A stretch of 64,000 nt of DNA from Streptococcus sanguinis (GCF_019929225.1 NZ_JAHZPA010000002.1:124001-188000), one strand, 5' to 3'. Positions 35,681 through 45,240 are shown, counted from the first letter of the stretch. Made by a program: numbers and translations. Notes: a model not told the origin generated them from the letters alone.

Positions 35681-36424
35681 TTATATGCCAATCTGATTGA
35701 GCTCTGCCAAGAGCAGCTGGCGCCGCTCATCCTGATTAGCAGTGGGATTAAACTGAATTTCTTTTTTTATCTTGCCATCTAAAATGAGCAGGACCTTGTC
35801 TGCATAGGTAGCCACGCTGGCATCATGCGTCACCAGGAGAATACTTGCGCCCTGCTGGTGGAAGTGCTGCATGAGCTCCATAGCTTGACGGCCAGCCTGA
35901 GAGTTGAGCGCTCCTGTCGGCTCGTCAGCAAAAATGATTCGAGGCTGGTTCATGAGAGCCCGACAGATGCCGGCTCGCTGGAGCTGGCCGCCCGATACCT
36001 GATGGATAGAGCGGTAAGCAATGTCCTTAATGCCAGTCAGAACCATTAACTCCTTGGCTCGCTCATAGGCTGCCTTTCGCTCACTGCCTTTCTTACCAAT
36101 GATACTTGGTAGGCAGATATTGTCTAGGATATTGAGATTTTTCAGGAAGGTTGCCTGCTGGAAGACAAAGCCGAAAGCCTCTCTGCGAAGGCGGTCTAAG
36201 TCCTTGTCTTTCATAGCTAGCAGGTCCTGTCCCTGGTAAAGAATCTGTCCTTGGTCAGGTCTGTCAATGGTGGATAGAAGATTGAGAAGAGTGGATTTCC
36301 CGCAGCCAGAAGGCCCCATGATGGCGATGAATTGGCCGCTTTCAATCTCTAGCGACAAATCACGGAGAATGGGCTCCTGATTTCCCTGATAGCTTTTGCT
36401 GAGGTTATGTGCTTCTAATAACAT
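35681..36424 (-). CDS. ABC transporter ATP-binding protein (MacB/LolD-type)
   Basis: 247-residue ATPase of the FtsE/LolD/MacB group. Walker A GPSGCGKSTLL (about 35), Q-loop, signature VSGGQLQR and Walker B IIFADEPTGAL. It pairs with the FtsX-type permease encoded 57 bases upstream on the same strand. Such pairs export peptides or antibiotics, or act as mechanotransmitters. Last gene of a tetR-led operon. Confidence 0.9.
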   Translation of the reverse strand: MLLEAHNLSKSYQGNQEPILRDLSLEIESGQFIAIMGPSGCGKSTLLNLLSTIDRPDQGQILYQGQDLLAMKDKDLDRLRREAFGFVFQQATFLKNLNILDNICLPSIIGKKGSERKAAYERAKELMVLTGIKDIAYRSIHQVSGGQLQRAGICRALMNQPRIIFADEPTGALNSQAGRQAMELMQHFHQQGASILLVTHDASVATYADKVLLILDGKIKKEIQFNPTANQDERRQLLLAELNQIGI

Positions 36425-36481
36425 AGGCTTCTCCTCGGATGTAAAATAAATGCTAAGCGCTCGAAAGCTATCTGCTTAAGG

Positions 36482-38818
36482 TCAATGTTCCTTGAGATAG
36501 TGTCCAATTTCCAGCTGGTTCAGCGCTCGGAGACTGATGTGTGCTGCTGTGAGTCCGCTAAGAAGCAGAGCCAGCGGTGTCCATAGAAAAGTAAGGGACT
36601 TATTAATGATGAGCTGGAGTTTGCTGATACCGAAGCTGCTGAGCAGCAGACTGCAGACTTCTTGCCCCATACTAAGGAGCAGCAGGTCGGCTATTGCCAG
36701 AGCTAGCATCAAGATGAAGCAGACAGCGAGCAGGTAGTGGCTCCTGAGTCGTTCACTGCCAAATCCCAGCATCCGATAAAGTGCCAAGTCAGCTTGGTCC
36801 TTGGCGAAAATCATATAGACAAAGAGAGTCATAAGGATGAAGACAATGCCAAGTCCTGTCCAGAAAACGCTGCTCTGAATCAGGCGGAGCATGGCCAGAG
36901 TATCATCAAAAGTCTGATGGAAAAAGTCTTCTACGTCGGTTAATTTATAATTGGAATAGCGTTTTTTCCATTCGTTGATTTTTTGAGCTTTGTTGCTAGC
37001 ATCTTTAAGGCGGATGGTCGTCAGGCTATTGAGCGTTTGCGCTTGCTTTGTCACAAAGGCAGCCTTGGCGGTCTTGCCTCCGTAGGTCAGGTCTGAGTAG
37101 ATACCGACTACTTTTAGTTTTCTGGCTTGATCGTCTACCGTCAAGGTCAAGCTGTCCCCTACTTTTAGCTTGAGCTCTTCTGCCTTAAGCTTGGAGAGGG
37201 CAATTTCATGCTCGTTTTTAGGAGAGCGGCCTTGGCTGTATTTGACTGGAAATCCTGCATGGTTTCCCAGAGTTACCCGCAACTGTTGGGTCTGACCTTG
37301 CTGGTCTTGATAGGAGAAATTCTGGCTCTGGTACTGATTGATCTCTGCGATATCCTTGTCTGCCCGCAGTTCTTTCATAAGCTGGGCAGCCTTGGTATCA
37401 ATATCTTCAGTCTGAGAAATATCAATCAACACATCTGCCTGACCAGCTCCTAGATACTGGATGAAGTTCTTGTCCATCACAGTGCTGTAGAGACTGGCTG
37501 GCAGCAGGATAAGCAGGCTAATCAGACTGACAATGAGCAAGATAGTCAAATAGAGTTTTTTATGATTCAGAATCGTTTTCAGGGCGAAATAGAGTCTGTC
37601 TAAGAAGGGGATAGACGGTAAACCCATCTTCGGAGTAGAACGAGTCTCGGTCAGACTGTTGGAAGAAGCTAATCTTAAAGCTTGGCCAGGCGTCATTTTC
37701 TTAAAGGAGCTTAGAGGTCGGGCAGTCAGCCAGAAGACTAAGAGACAGAGCAATAGAGCCACTAGCGCTTCCAAAAGATAGCTATAGAAGGGCGTCGGAC
37801 TTTGCCCCATAGATAGTGCCATCTGCTTTTTAAAAGGACTACTCAGAAGAAAGGACAGTCCCCATCCAGCGATGGTTGCTAGAGCTAGGCAGAAATAATA
37901 CTTGGTCAGATAGACCTTGCTGATAAAGCTTTGGGGTAACCCCATTACCTTCATAACGGCAATCTGCTGCAGGTCTTCTTGAATCTTGGTCAATAGGGCA
38001 AAGCGCATGCAGAGAAAGGTGATGCCAATGATGGCCATAACCAGTAGCCCCATGACTAGGATGACTAGAGCATCATTGAAGCCGTTAATCATCTTGATAG
38101 TCGGATAGGTAATCATAGGCGGCCCGTTGGACTCAAGCTCCGCATTTTTATAGGCTTGCTCGATAGTAGAAATCTGGCTAAGCTTATGCACTCGAAAGGC
38201 GATCAAATTCTCATTAGATGCAAATGCTTCTGTTTTCAGAATCTGCAAATCAGTCTGTGAGATGAGGAAGCGTTTGGAGGAGACTAGACCGGCATTCATC
38301 TGGGCATCTCGGATAAAGCCCTTAACAGTCAGCTGGAGCTTGCCGACTCTTATTTGGTCGCCGATTTTGATTTTTCCGCTATTGTAATAATAAAGGGGGA
38401 TATAAACTTGCCCTGGCTGAGGCTGGGCAGGCTGGTTATTCTGATCCAGCAGAAAGTCAAAGTTTTGGTTCTGACTGGAAAAGCCATTATCCTGGGAGCT
38501 GTCCTGAAGTGAGTTTTTCTCATTGATGCGGATGGCTGATCCTTCCACATTGACAAAGTCTGTCAGCTGCCAAGAGGCAATTTCTGGATGCTGTTGGACG
38601 AAGTTTTGCAGGCGTTCTCGGTCGACGCTTCCGCTGTGCATCTGTAGCAGGTGAGGACTTTTAGCTGTTTCCACAAAGCGCTCAATTGAGCTAGTCAGAC
38701 TGACGGTCAGGCGCGTGGCTGCAAAGCTCAGAGTCAGAGTCAGAAGCAGGAAAAGTCCAATGACTAGCATGCTGACTTTGTTTTCTTTTAAATCATTTTT
38801 TATCAAGCGTTGAAACAT
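36482..38818 (-). CDS. ABC transporter permease, FtsX/MacB family (duplicated)
   Basis: 778-residue permease. It has an N-terminal membrane helix (about 17-40), a large extracytoplasmic region, and helices around 255-375. Further helices follow near 425-450 and at the C terminus (about 650-770), so there are two FtsX domains. It starts inside the end of the upstream MFS gene (26-base overlap), which predicts translational coupling. It works with the adjacent ATPase. Substrate unknown; induction through TetR suggests a toxic compound. Confidence 0.87.
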   Translation of the reverse strand: MFQRLIKNDLKENKVSMLVIGLFLLLTLTLSFAATRLTVSLTSSIERFVETAKSPHLLQMHSGSVDRERLQNFVQQHPEIASWQLTDFVNVEGSAIRINEKNSLQDSSQDNGFSSQNQNFDFLLDQNNQPAQPQPGQVYIPLYYYNSGKIKIGDQIRVGKLQLTVKGFIRDAQMNAGLVSSKRFLISQTDLQILKTEAFASNENLIAFRVHKLSQISTIEQAYKNAELESNGPPMITYPTIKMINGFNDALVILVMGLLVMAIIGITFLCMRFALLTKIQEDLQQIAVMKVMGLPQSFISKVYLTKYYFCLALATIAGWGLSFLLSSPFKKQMALSMGQSPTPFYSYLLEALVALLLCLLVFWLTARPLSSFKKMTPGQALRLASSNSLTETRSTPKMGLPSIPFLDRLYFALKTILNHKKLYLTILLIVSLISLLILLPASLYSTVMDKNFIQYLGAGQADVLIDISQTEDIDTKAAQLMKELRADKDIAEINQYQSQNFSYQDQQGQTQQLRVTLGNHAGFPVKYSQGRSPKNEHEIALSKLKAEELKLKVGDSLTLTVDDQARKLKVVGIYSDLTYGGKTAKAAFVTKQAQTLNSLTTIRLKDASNKAQKINEWKKRYSNYKLTDVEDFFHQTFDDTLAMLRLIQSSVFWTGLGIVFILMTLFVYMIFAKDQADLALYRMLGFGSERLRSHYLLAVCFILMLALAIADLLLLSMGQEVCSLLLSSFGISKLQLIINKSLTFLWTPLALLLSGLTAAHISLRALNQLEIGHYLKEH

Positions 38819-40076
38819 ATTCCAGCTCCTTTACTGAACGTGCTCGGGAGAGCAGGTAAGCACCGATGCTGATAGAGATACCGGATAGGATAAAGAGCAG
38901 ACCGTAGCCTCTGCCTCCGCCAACACCGATGATTTTTCCAACAGAATTTGCCAGCCAGCCAAAGTAAGTCAGTGAGGGTTTGAAAAAGGTATCTGCGACC
39001 CAACCCATGCCGGCATAAGCTAGCACATAGCCCAGCTGAGAAATAATCCCGATGGTCCCCCAGACCTTGCCTTGGTCGGCTTTGTTAATATTGATGCGGA
39101 CCAGATAGTCAATGGTCGTATTGGCAAAAGGCAGGGCAGCAAAGAGGAGAAAGCCAAAGCTGCAAATCCAGATGAAGTTTTCCTTCATTCCCAGCCCCAC
39201 CATGAAGAGTCCCAGTAGAAATAGAGAGAGGCAGAGCATACGATGGAAGTGTTTTTTGATAGCAAATATCCCCAGAACCAAGCCTCCTATCAGCATGCCA
39301 CTGCTGGAGATGGTCATGACCAAGCCGGCTGTTTTGGCATCTGCGAAAGCCAGCACTAAGGGAGAAAGCAGGATTTGGACAGTTCCCAGAAAGAAGGAAA
39401 AGCCTGTTCCAGCTAGGACTAAAATCCAGATGCCTTTTTTTCCATAGACGATTTGAAAACCTTTAAGGAAATCAGCCCAGAAACGACTATCACTGCTATA
39501 AACTTGCGAATCAATGGCCCTACGAGCGAGCAAGGTGCAGGCTACCGTCACGAAAATAGTTGAAAAATCCAGCAACAGAATCGTGCTGATATGTCCACTC
39601 GCCAAAATCATTCCAGCCAAGGCTGGTGAAATCAGATAGCGAGCAATGCCATTAATCTGGGACAAACCAGTTGCTTTTGATAACTGATCCTCCGGCAGCA
39701 AGTCGGAAATCGTAGCTCGAAAGGCCGGATTGACCAAGGCTGAAAAGAGCGAACTAATGGCAGCTCCGATACAGATAAAAATCAAAGCAGGATTCTTCAG
39801 ACTAAAGTAAATCCAGAGAACTCCTAAGCCTGACAAGCCATCTCCCAGAGCCATCAGCAATCTTCGGTCATAGCGATCGGCCAGAATTCCAGCTAGAGGA
39901 GTAACCAAAAGACCAGGCAGAAAAGCACAAAGGGTAACAAAAGAAGAAACAGAAACCAAACCGGTCAGCTGGAAGATATAAACTCCTAAAGCGAAAGAAG
40001 TCATACCAGAGCCGATTTCCGAGATGAGGCTTCCTATCCAAATCAATAAAAAGAGTCTAAAACCTGATTGTTTCAT
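38793..40076 (-). CDS. MFS transporter, drug-efflux type
   Basis: 427 residues, about 12 hydrophobic segments, with the MFS motif A-like GILADRYDRRLLM between helices 2 and 3. It resembles the DHA3-type exporters (macrolide or siderophore efflux). It is 62 bases downstream of tetR on the same strand and overlaps the ABC permease gene. An exporter of a different energy class in the same operon is unusual. Confidence 0.85.
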   Translation of the reverse strand: MKQSGFRLFLLIWIGSLISEIGSGMTSFALGVYIFQLTGLVSVSSFVTLCAFLPGLLVTPLAGILADRYDRRLLMALGDGLSGLGVLWIYFSLKNPALIFICIGAAISSLFSALVNPAFRATISDLLPEDQLSKATGLSQINGIARYLISPALAGMILASGHISTILLLDFSTIFVTVACTLLARRAIDSQVYSSDSRFWADFLKGFQIVYGKKGIWILVLAGTGFSFFLGTVQILLSPLVLAFADAKTAGLVMTISSSGMLIGGLVLGIFAIKKHFHRMLCLSLFLLGLFMVGLGMKENFIWICSFGFLLFAALPFANTTIDYLVRININKADQGKVWGTIGIISQLGYVLAYAGMGWVADTFFKPSLTYFGWLANSVGKIIGVGGGRGYGLLFILSGISISIGAYLLSRARSVKELEYVSTLDKK

Positions 40077-40138
40077 AGTTGCCTCCTTATGCTTGCAATG
40101 TCAAGTAAGTGTAAATAGTAAATCTAGTGCTTAGCTTT

Positions 40139-40756
40139 CTAGCTGCTTTGTGTCTGAATCAAAGATAGAAAGGGATTGAAGTAGCCTTGCCGGCTGTGAA
40201 AAAGAGTTTCTAAAAGATAGAGAAAAGCTTGCAGTTTTTTTTGCTGTTTTTCTAGGGGGAGAGCTTGAAAGCTGCTGCCAAAAACTTGAAGCGAATAAGT
40301 AAGAATCATTTCCAAGCTTTCGTAGGGATAGTCAGTCCTCATATCTCCAGCGGTGATGCCGTCTTGGATGATGGGAAGTAGAATCTGGGGTGCTCGTTCA
40401 AGAAGAATTTGATTGGTCTTTTCGTGCAGGAGCGCATTTTGTGGCTGATTGAGATGCAGTAGCACTTCCTCTCCCTCTTGGTGATTGAGATTCAGTGCAG
40501 CTATGCTGCCAGCCAAGCGCTCTATGATAGTCAGTTCACGATTATCAGCCAAGGCTTGGGAAGCCGTAAATGCTTGTTCGATAGTTCGCTCAATGATGGC
40601 ATCCATTATCTCTTCCTTAGAAGAAAAGTAATAGTAGAGAGTACCGCGGGCGATTTGAGTCGCTTCTAAAATCTGGGAGATAGAGGTCTGGTCAAAGCCT
40701 TGCTCCATAAAAAGCTCCTGAGCGGTATCTAAGATAAAGTCTTTTTTATTAGCCAT
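40139..40756 (-). CDS. TetR-family repressor of the exporter operon
   Basis: 205 residues. N-terminal HTH at about 20-50 (TSISQILEATQIARGTLYYYF), then a helical ligand-binding region unlike any characterised one. First gene of the minus-strand operon tetR-MFS-permease-ATPase. A perfect palindrome lies just downstream of its own promoter, so autoregulation with induction by an exported compound is likely. Confidence 0.87.
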   Translation of the reverse strand: MANKKDFILDTAQELFMEQGFDQTSISQILEATQIARGTLYYYFSSKEEIMDAIIERTIEQAFTASQALADNRELTIIERLAGSIAALNLNHQEGEEVLLHLNQPQNALLHEKTNQILLERAPQILLPIIQDGITAGDMRTDYPYESLEMILTYSLQVFGSSFQALPLEKQQKKLQAFLYLLETLFHSRQGYFNPFLSLIQTQSS

Positions 40757-40790
40757 GCTTGCATCCTTTTTAGTAGTAAAATTTTATTCG

Positions 40791-40803
40791 ACCGACAGTC
40801 GGT
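40791..40803 (-). promoter_or_regulatory. TetR operator
   Basis: ACCGAC-A-GTCGGT, a perfect 6-base inverted repeat about 8 bases downstream of the predicted transcription start of tetR. Confidence 0.75.
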
Positions 40804-40817
40804 TTATTCTTTCCTTT

Positions 40818-40846
40818 ATCGTACATCTTTTCTAAATCCATGTCAA
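40818..40846 (-). promoter_or_regulatory. Promoter of the tetR-exporter operon
   Basis: Reverse strand: consensus TTGACA (40841-40846), 17-base spacer, TACGAT (40818-40823). Confidence 0.75.
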
Positions 40847-40851
40847 GAATA

Positions 40852-40880
40852 AAGACAGTTCCTCTATTTTTTGATATAAT
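40852..40880 (+). promoter_or_regulatory. Promoter of lemA-htpX
   Basis: AAGACA (40852-40857), 17-base spacer, TGA-TATAAT (40875-40880). Back to back with the tetR promoter, the two -35 elements are only 5 bases apart. Confidence 0.65.
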
Positions 40881-40909
40881 AAGTCTAATCAAAATTGGAG
40901 GAGTATATC

Positions 40910-41479
40910 ATGACTTTTATTATTGTTCTTATTATTGTCGCGGTTTTAGCATTCTTCGTTGTTGGTGCGTACAATACCTTGGTTAAAAGCCGTATGCAGA
41001 CTCAAGAAGCTTGGAGTCAGATCGATGTGCAGCTCAAACGCCGTAATGACCTGATTCCTAACCTCTTGGAAACGGTCAAAGGCTATGGCAAGTACGAGCA
41101 GGCAACCTTGGAAAAGGTAACACAACTGCGCAACCAGGTAGCTTCAGCTGCTTCACCAGCCGAAGCCATGCAAGCCAGCGACGCCCTTTCTCGTCAGATT
41201 TCTGGAATCTTTGCAGTAGCTGAAAGCTATCCAGATCTGAAAGCTAACACCAACTACTTGAAGTTGCAGGAAGAGCTGACCAATACTGAAAATAAAATTG
41301 CTTATTCTCGTCAGCTTTATAATTCAGTAACTAGCAACTACAATGTGAAGTTGGAAACATTCCCAAGCAATATTGTTGCAGGTTTGTTTGGCTTTAAAGC
41401 TGCAGACTTCCTCAAGACACCAGAAGAAGAAAAGGCTGTGCCAAAAGTTGACTTTGGCAGCACTGGACTAGGTGACTAA
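40910..41479 (+). CDS. lemA: LemA family protein
   Basis: 189 residues. An N-terminal membrane helix (2-22) is followed by a long helical domain with the family block [26 protein letters not shown] and the segment [22 protein letters not shown] (each core within). SD GGAGGA is 7 bases before the ATG at 40910. LemA and HtpX are commonly paired; LemA may help the protease or surface signalling, but its role is not settled. One base separates its stop from htpX. Confidence 0.92.
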   Translation: MTFIIVLIIVAVLAFFVVGAYNTLVKSRMQTQEAWSQIDVQLKRRNDLIPNLLETVKGYGKYEQATLEKVTQLRNQVASAASPAEAMQASDALSRQISGIFAVAESYPDLKANTNYLKLQEELTNTENKIAYSRQLYNSVTSNYNVKLETFPSNIVAGLFGFKAADFLKTPEEEKAVPKVDFGSTGLGD

Positions 41480-41480
41480 G

Positions 41481-42377
41481 ATGTTATTTGATCAAATTGC
41501 CAGCAATAAAAGGAGGACTTGGCTCCTCCTTATCGCTTTTTTCGGTCTCTTGGCTCTTGTTGGAGCAGCTATTGGCTATCTCTGGCTGCGGTCTGCTGTA
41601 GGTGGTGTCTTGCTAGCCTTGATTATTGGAGCGATTTATGCCGGAGTAATGATTTTTCAGTCTACAGAAGTGGTCATGGCGATGAATGGAGCTCGTGAGG
41701 TCTCTGAGCAGGAAGCGCCTGAGCTCTACCATATTGTTCAAGATATGGCCATGGTCGCTCAGATTCCTATGCCACGTGTCTTTATCGTAGAGGATCCCTC
41801 TCCCAATGCTTTTGCGACTGGTTCTAAGCCAGAAAATGCAGCTGTCGCAGCAACGACAGGTATCTTGCAAATCATGAATCGTGAGGAGCTTGAGGGAGTG
41901 ATTGGCCATGAAGTCAGTCATATTCGCAATTATGATATTCGAATTTCAACGATTGCTGTGGCTTTGGCCAGTGCTATTACCATGTTGTCTAGCCTAGCTG
42001 GCCGTATGATGTGGTTTGGTGGCGGACGGCGCAGTAGTAATGATCGAGATAACGATAGTGGTTTGGGAATTATTCTCCTTATCGTATCGCTGATTGCTAT
42101 CGTTTTAGCTCCTCTGGCAGCTACCTTGGTGCAGTTGGCCATTTCTCGTCAGCGGGAGTTTCTGGCTGATGCTTCCAGTGTAGAGCTGACCCGCAATCCG
42201 CAAGGGATGATTAATGCTCTGCTCAAGCTAGATCGCAGCGAGCCTATGGAACATCATGTTGATGATGCCAGTGCAGCTCTCTATATCAGCGATCCCAAAA
42301 AAGAAGGCGGACTGAAGAAACTCTTCTATACGCACCCTCCTATCTCAGAGCGGGTGGAGCGCTTGAGGCATATGTAA
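41481..42377 (+). CDS. htpX: Membrane zinc metalloprotease HtpX
   Basis: 298-residue membrane protease for quality control of membrane proteins. Two N-terminal membrane helices (about 15-55); the zinc motif HEVSH (H143-H147) and the downstream ligand glutamate in [10 protein letters not shown] are present. Two further hydrophobic segments lie at 195-235. I use the ATG at 41481 ([11 protein letters not shown], the conserved start) and not the GTG at 41472. It is co-transcribed with lemA. Confidence 0.93.
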   Translation: MLFDQIASNKRRTWLLLIAFFGLLALVGAAIGYLWLRSAVGGVLLALIIGAIYAGVMIFQSTEVVMAMNGAREVSEQEAPELYHIVQDMAMVAQIPMPRVFIVEDPSPNAFATGSKPENAAVAATTGILQIMNREELEGVIGHEVSHIRNYDIRISTIAVALASAITMLSSLAGRMMWFGGGRRSSNDRDNDSGLGIILLIVSLIAIVLAPLAATLVQLAISRQREFLADASSVELTRNPQGMINALLKLDRSEPMEHHVDDASAALYISDPKKEGGLKKLFYTHPPISERVERLRHM

Positions 42378-42380
42378 AAG

Positions 42381-42403
42381 CTGGGAGAAATCTCAGTTTT
42401 TTT
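42381..42403 (+). terminator. Rho-independent terminator of lemA-htpX
   Basis: CTGGGA-GAAA-TCTCAG with TTTTTTT. Confidence 0.8.
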
Positions 42404-42414
42404 ATTGTTTATGC

Positions 42415-42420
42415 TATAAT
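42415..42420 (+). promoter_or_regulatory. Extended -10 promoter (TGC-TATAAT) of the 42454 gene
   Basis: It lies directly behind the htpX terminator, 33 bases before the ATG. Confidence 0.55.
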
Positions 42421-42453
42421 GATAGACGAATAATATAGTAAGTAGGAAATATA

Positions 42454-43833
42454 ATGAAAAAACTAAAAGCCTCTAAAGATTTATTTGCAATTTTTTATAT
42501 TGTTAATTGGATTCTGTCTATAATAATAGCCCCTTTGGGTGGCTATGCAGTTATAGTTCTAATGCTATCTACTATAGAATTTCTGAGTTCAGGCAAGACA
42601 AGCATATTAATGCATTTTATGATGTTTAGTATGATTTTTAAGTTTGTTGTTCTGATCTATCTGTTTATTTATCTGATTTTGAGCTTTCGTTCGCTGATTC
42701 AGAGTATAAAGACAAGCAAGGACTCGCTTCATCTGGCTCCAATCAGTTTAATTCTGACTCTGTTGCTTCAGCTATTTCCATTCATCTCTGCTTTGAAAGA
42801 TACGCGAACCATAGAACCTTATCGCTGGTTGATAGGGGTTGTGCCACTATGCTCGATTTTGTCTTTCCTCAGCTATCTTTACGCTCGGTATGGACTCAAA
42901 GGACAAAGAAAGAAGGCACTGCTCTGGGCAGGGCATGTGGTTAATGGCATGCTAACTTTGCTCATGGTTGTAGCTTTTTTTCAGCCTATCATTCCTCAAC
43001 TAACACGAACCAGCCGAGTTCTCAGCAGCTTGGAGCAGGAGTACAAAAAGCGGGATATGGATGCTAAGGTAGAGACTGTACCAAGTAGATACGGGGAAGA
43101 AGATTCGAATAATCCAGACTTTAATGATATATACCCAATTGGGAAATTTAAAGTAACTATTGGCAAGCATTCTTTTTATGAAGAAGTTCGAGTCAATAAG
43201 GCGGGAGGCATTGAAGAAGCTGCGTTTATTGATCCGAAAACAACACCTTCTCCCATCCTGCGAGTTATTCTCCAAAAGGAAAATAGTCAAGAAAATCTAA
43301 TCAAAACGAAAGAAAATGTAGAAAAAAGTCTAGATAATATAGATGAGAGTGTTAATATCATTCCTCATTATGGGAATACAGAGGTTTCTGTAGAGTACAT
43401 AACTAATCCTAAGCGCTCAAAACCCAAGAGCTTTGAGGAAAAAGATTTCAAGTTAAATTCTATCTTTGATCTTACTGATGAGAAATTGCTACAAAAAGAA
43501 GATGTTTGGATCAGTATTAGAATTGAGCTGAATCTGAAGCAAAGACTCTTTGCTTCAGATTCAGGAGAAAAATTCTTACATGATATGGACTATTCCCTCT
43601 TTCAGACAGGAAACTATGTCTTTGAGATAGAGGAGACAGACAAGGATAATGTTACTAGCAAAAAGCAATTTTTTGCTAAAATTAAGGACGGAAAGTTAGT
43701 CCAGTTAAACAAGAACGACAGTGACCAAGACTTGACTGAAGGGTCAGTATCATTGATAGAATACTCTTATCGTGGTAGTATAGGCTATTCCATAGACGAA
43801 GGGTATGACCACATGGTTGATTGGCCTGATTGA
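42454..43833 (+). CDS. Membrane protein with large C-terminal soluble domain, unknown
   Basis: 459 residues. Five hydrophobic segments are visible within the first 185 residues; the remaining 270 are charged and presumably outside the membrane, rich in Lys/Asp/Glu and beta-strand-like. No known domain is recognised and no catalytic motif is apparent. AT-rich codon use suggests an accessory gene. It is monocistronic with its own promoter and terminator. Confidence 0.65.
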   Translation: MKKLKASKDLFAIFYIVNWILSIIIAPLGGYAVIVLMLSTIEFLSSGKTSILMHFMMFSMIFKFVVLIYLFIYLILSFRSLIQSIKTSKDSLHLAPISLILTLLLQLFPFISALKDTRTIEPYRWLIGVVPLCSILSFLSYLYARYGLKGQRKKALLWAGHVVNGMLTLLMVVAFFQPIIPQLTRTSRVLSSLEQEYKKRDMDAKVETVPSRYGEEDSNNPDFNDIYPIGKFKVTIGKHSFYEEVRVNKAGGIEEAAFIDPKTTPSPILRVILQKENSQENLIKTKENVEKSLDNIDESVNIIPHYGNTEVSVEYITNPKRSKPKSFEEKDFKLNSIFDLTDEKLLQKEDVWISIRIELNLKQRLFASDSGEKFLHDMDYSLFQTGNYVFEIEETDKDNVTSKKQFFAKIKDGKLVQLNKNDSDQDLTEGSVSLIEYSYRGSIGYSIDEGYDHMVDWPD

Positions 43834-43839
43834 TACGGA

Positions 43840-43886
43840 AGGGAATAGAAGAGGGGGAATTTTATGATTCTATTCCCTCTTTTTTT
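43840..43886 (+). terminator. Rho-independent terminator
   Basis: AGGGAATAGAA pairs with TTCTATTCCCT and is followed by a T-rich tail. Confidence 0.85.
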
Positions 43887-44123
43887 AGTCAAATCTATTT
43901 TAGTTCATTAGGCAGATTCATTTTACTTCTTTTCATTCATGTCTAAAAAATATTCGTTTAGATTTTGTTACAGTTTTATTTCAGTCATCTATAAACCTTA
44001 GATTATCCAAGTTTATTTTTGTATAAGTAAGGAGGCTAGATTTAAAAAAGCCAGTGTTTTCAAGTTGTCAGGTTGAACCCTCCTGACTTTCTTATAAAAT
44101 TAGCATTTTCTTGAAAACCATAA

Positions 44124-44138
44124 AATTTTCAGAAAAAA
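44124..44138 (+). promoter_or_regulatory. CodY-box-like site upstream of rgg-gtfP
   Basis: AATTTTCAGAAAAAA matches 13 of 15 positions of the CodY consensus AATTTTCWGAAAATT and lies 8 bases upstream of a candidate -35. A second, imperfect TTTTCTTGAAAA half-similar site is at 44106-44117. Confidence 0.45.
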
Positions 44139-44289
44139 TCACTATATTGAGTTATTTTATTATTCAAGTTAATCTATTTGTATCATTTAGAAATACAAAG
44201 TAGTTTTTTTGTAACAAAATAGAAATATATTACTAGTATATTAAATTTAGTAAAATATTTTATTGCATATATGAAACCGGGGGTTCGGT

Positions 44290-45171
44290 ATGTTGAAAAC
44301 ATTTGGAAAAATTTTCAAAGTCATTAGAGAATCAAAAAACATGTCTCTTAAAGAAGCGGCGGCTGGAGATATTTCAGTGGCGCAATTGTCCCGTTTTGAG
44401 CGGGGAGTCAGTGGTATCACGCTTGATTCTTTCTATTGCTGCTTGAAGAATATGGCCGTTTCTCTAGACGAGTTTCAGTATGTTTATCATAACTACATTG
44501 AGGCGGATGATGCGCTCTTCTCAAAAAAAGTAGCTGATGCTTATCAGGAAAACAATGTCGTCAAGCTCCAAAATATTTTGGCTGGCTCGGAAGCTTTGGC
44601 TGAAAAATTCCCTGAGAAGAAGAATTACAGGCTCAATACAATTGTTGTCAGGGCGGTCCTGTCTTCCTGCAGTCCAGATTTTCAGATTAGCAAGAAGGAT
44701 ATAGAATTTCTGACCGATTATCTCTTTTCTGTTGAGGAGTGGGGACGCTACGAGCTTTGGCTCTTTACTAATAGTGTGGATCTCTTGACCTTGGAAACAC
44801 TGGAAACCTTTGCTAGTGAGATGATTAATCGTACCCAGTTTTATAATGACCTACCAGAGAATCGCCGGCGTATTATCAAGATGCTGCTTAATGTTATCAG
44901 CGTCTGCATAGAGGGAAATCATTTGCTGGTTGCTATGAGATTCCTAAATTATCTTGACCATTCAAAAATCCCTGAGACAGATCTCTATGATCGGATGCTG
45001 ATTAAGTATCATAGGGCTCTTTATTCCTATAAGGTTGGGAATAACCATGCTCTGAGTGATATTGAGCAATGCCTAGCTTTTTTGGAATTTTTAGATTCCT
45101 TCGGTGTTGCCCAAAAGCTCAAAGCTCAGTTTGAAAGAATTTGCCTTTCCCAGTTGCAGATGTGCAAATAA
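44290..45171 (+). CDS. rgg: Rgg-family transcriptional regulator of the adjacent glucosyltransferase
   Basis: 293 residues: N-terminal XRE-type helix-turn-helix (about 5-62, with LSRFERGVSGITLDSF) and an all-helical C-terminal RggD/TPR-like domain containing the family signature FLTDYLFSVEEWGRYEL. In the S. gordonii/S. sanguinis group the Rgg directly upstream of the glucosyltransferase gene activates it in cis. The start is preceded by GGGGG as a possible SD. The gene ends 69 bases before gtfP, and there is no terminator between, so co-transcription is possible. Confidence 0.93.
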   Translation: MLKTFGKIFKVIRESKNMSLKEAAAGDISVAQLSRFERGVSGITLDSFYCCLKNMAVSLDEFQYVYHNYIEADDALFSKKVADAYQENNVVKLQNILAGSEALAEKFPEKKNYRLNTIVVRAVLSSCSPDFQISKKDIEFLTDYLFSVEEWGRYELWLFTNSVDLLTLETLETFASEMINRTQFYNDLPENRRRIIKMLLNVISVCIEGNHLLVAMRFLNYLDHSKIPETDLYDRMLIKYHRALYSYKVGNNHALSDIEQCLAFLEFLDSFGVAQKLKAQFERICLSQLQMCK

Positions 45172-45240
45172 AATAGACTCATTTCTAAAAATGTACTAAA
45201 ATAAGGGTAAAACTTTATATTAATTTCAAAAGGAGGTTTT

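Larger units (their letters stand above)
43834..44289. other. AT-rich 456-base region upstream of rgg
   Basis: It contains the terminator 43840-43886, a hairpin GTCAGG/CCTGAC (44067-44087) with only a short T tail, a CodY-like box (44124-44138) and a candidate promoter, TTGAGT (44147-44152) / 17 / TAATCT (44170-44175). I looked for a short hydrophobic peptide gene of the SHP type and found none. Confidence 0.5.

Noticed and set aside
43940..44002. 20-codon ORF upstream of rgg as a possible SHP pheromone gene
   Set aside because: No SD, and the peptide lacks the hydrophobic pattern with acidic C-terminal pheromone region of known SHPs.
44067..44087. Hairpin GTCAGG/CCTGAC as a terminator or attenuator before rgg
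   Set aside because: The stem is short, followed only by TTTC, and no upstream transcription unit ends there; kept as a note in the region entry.
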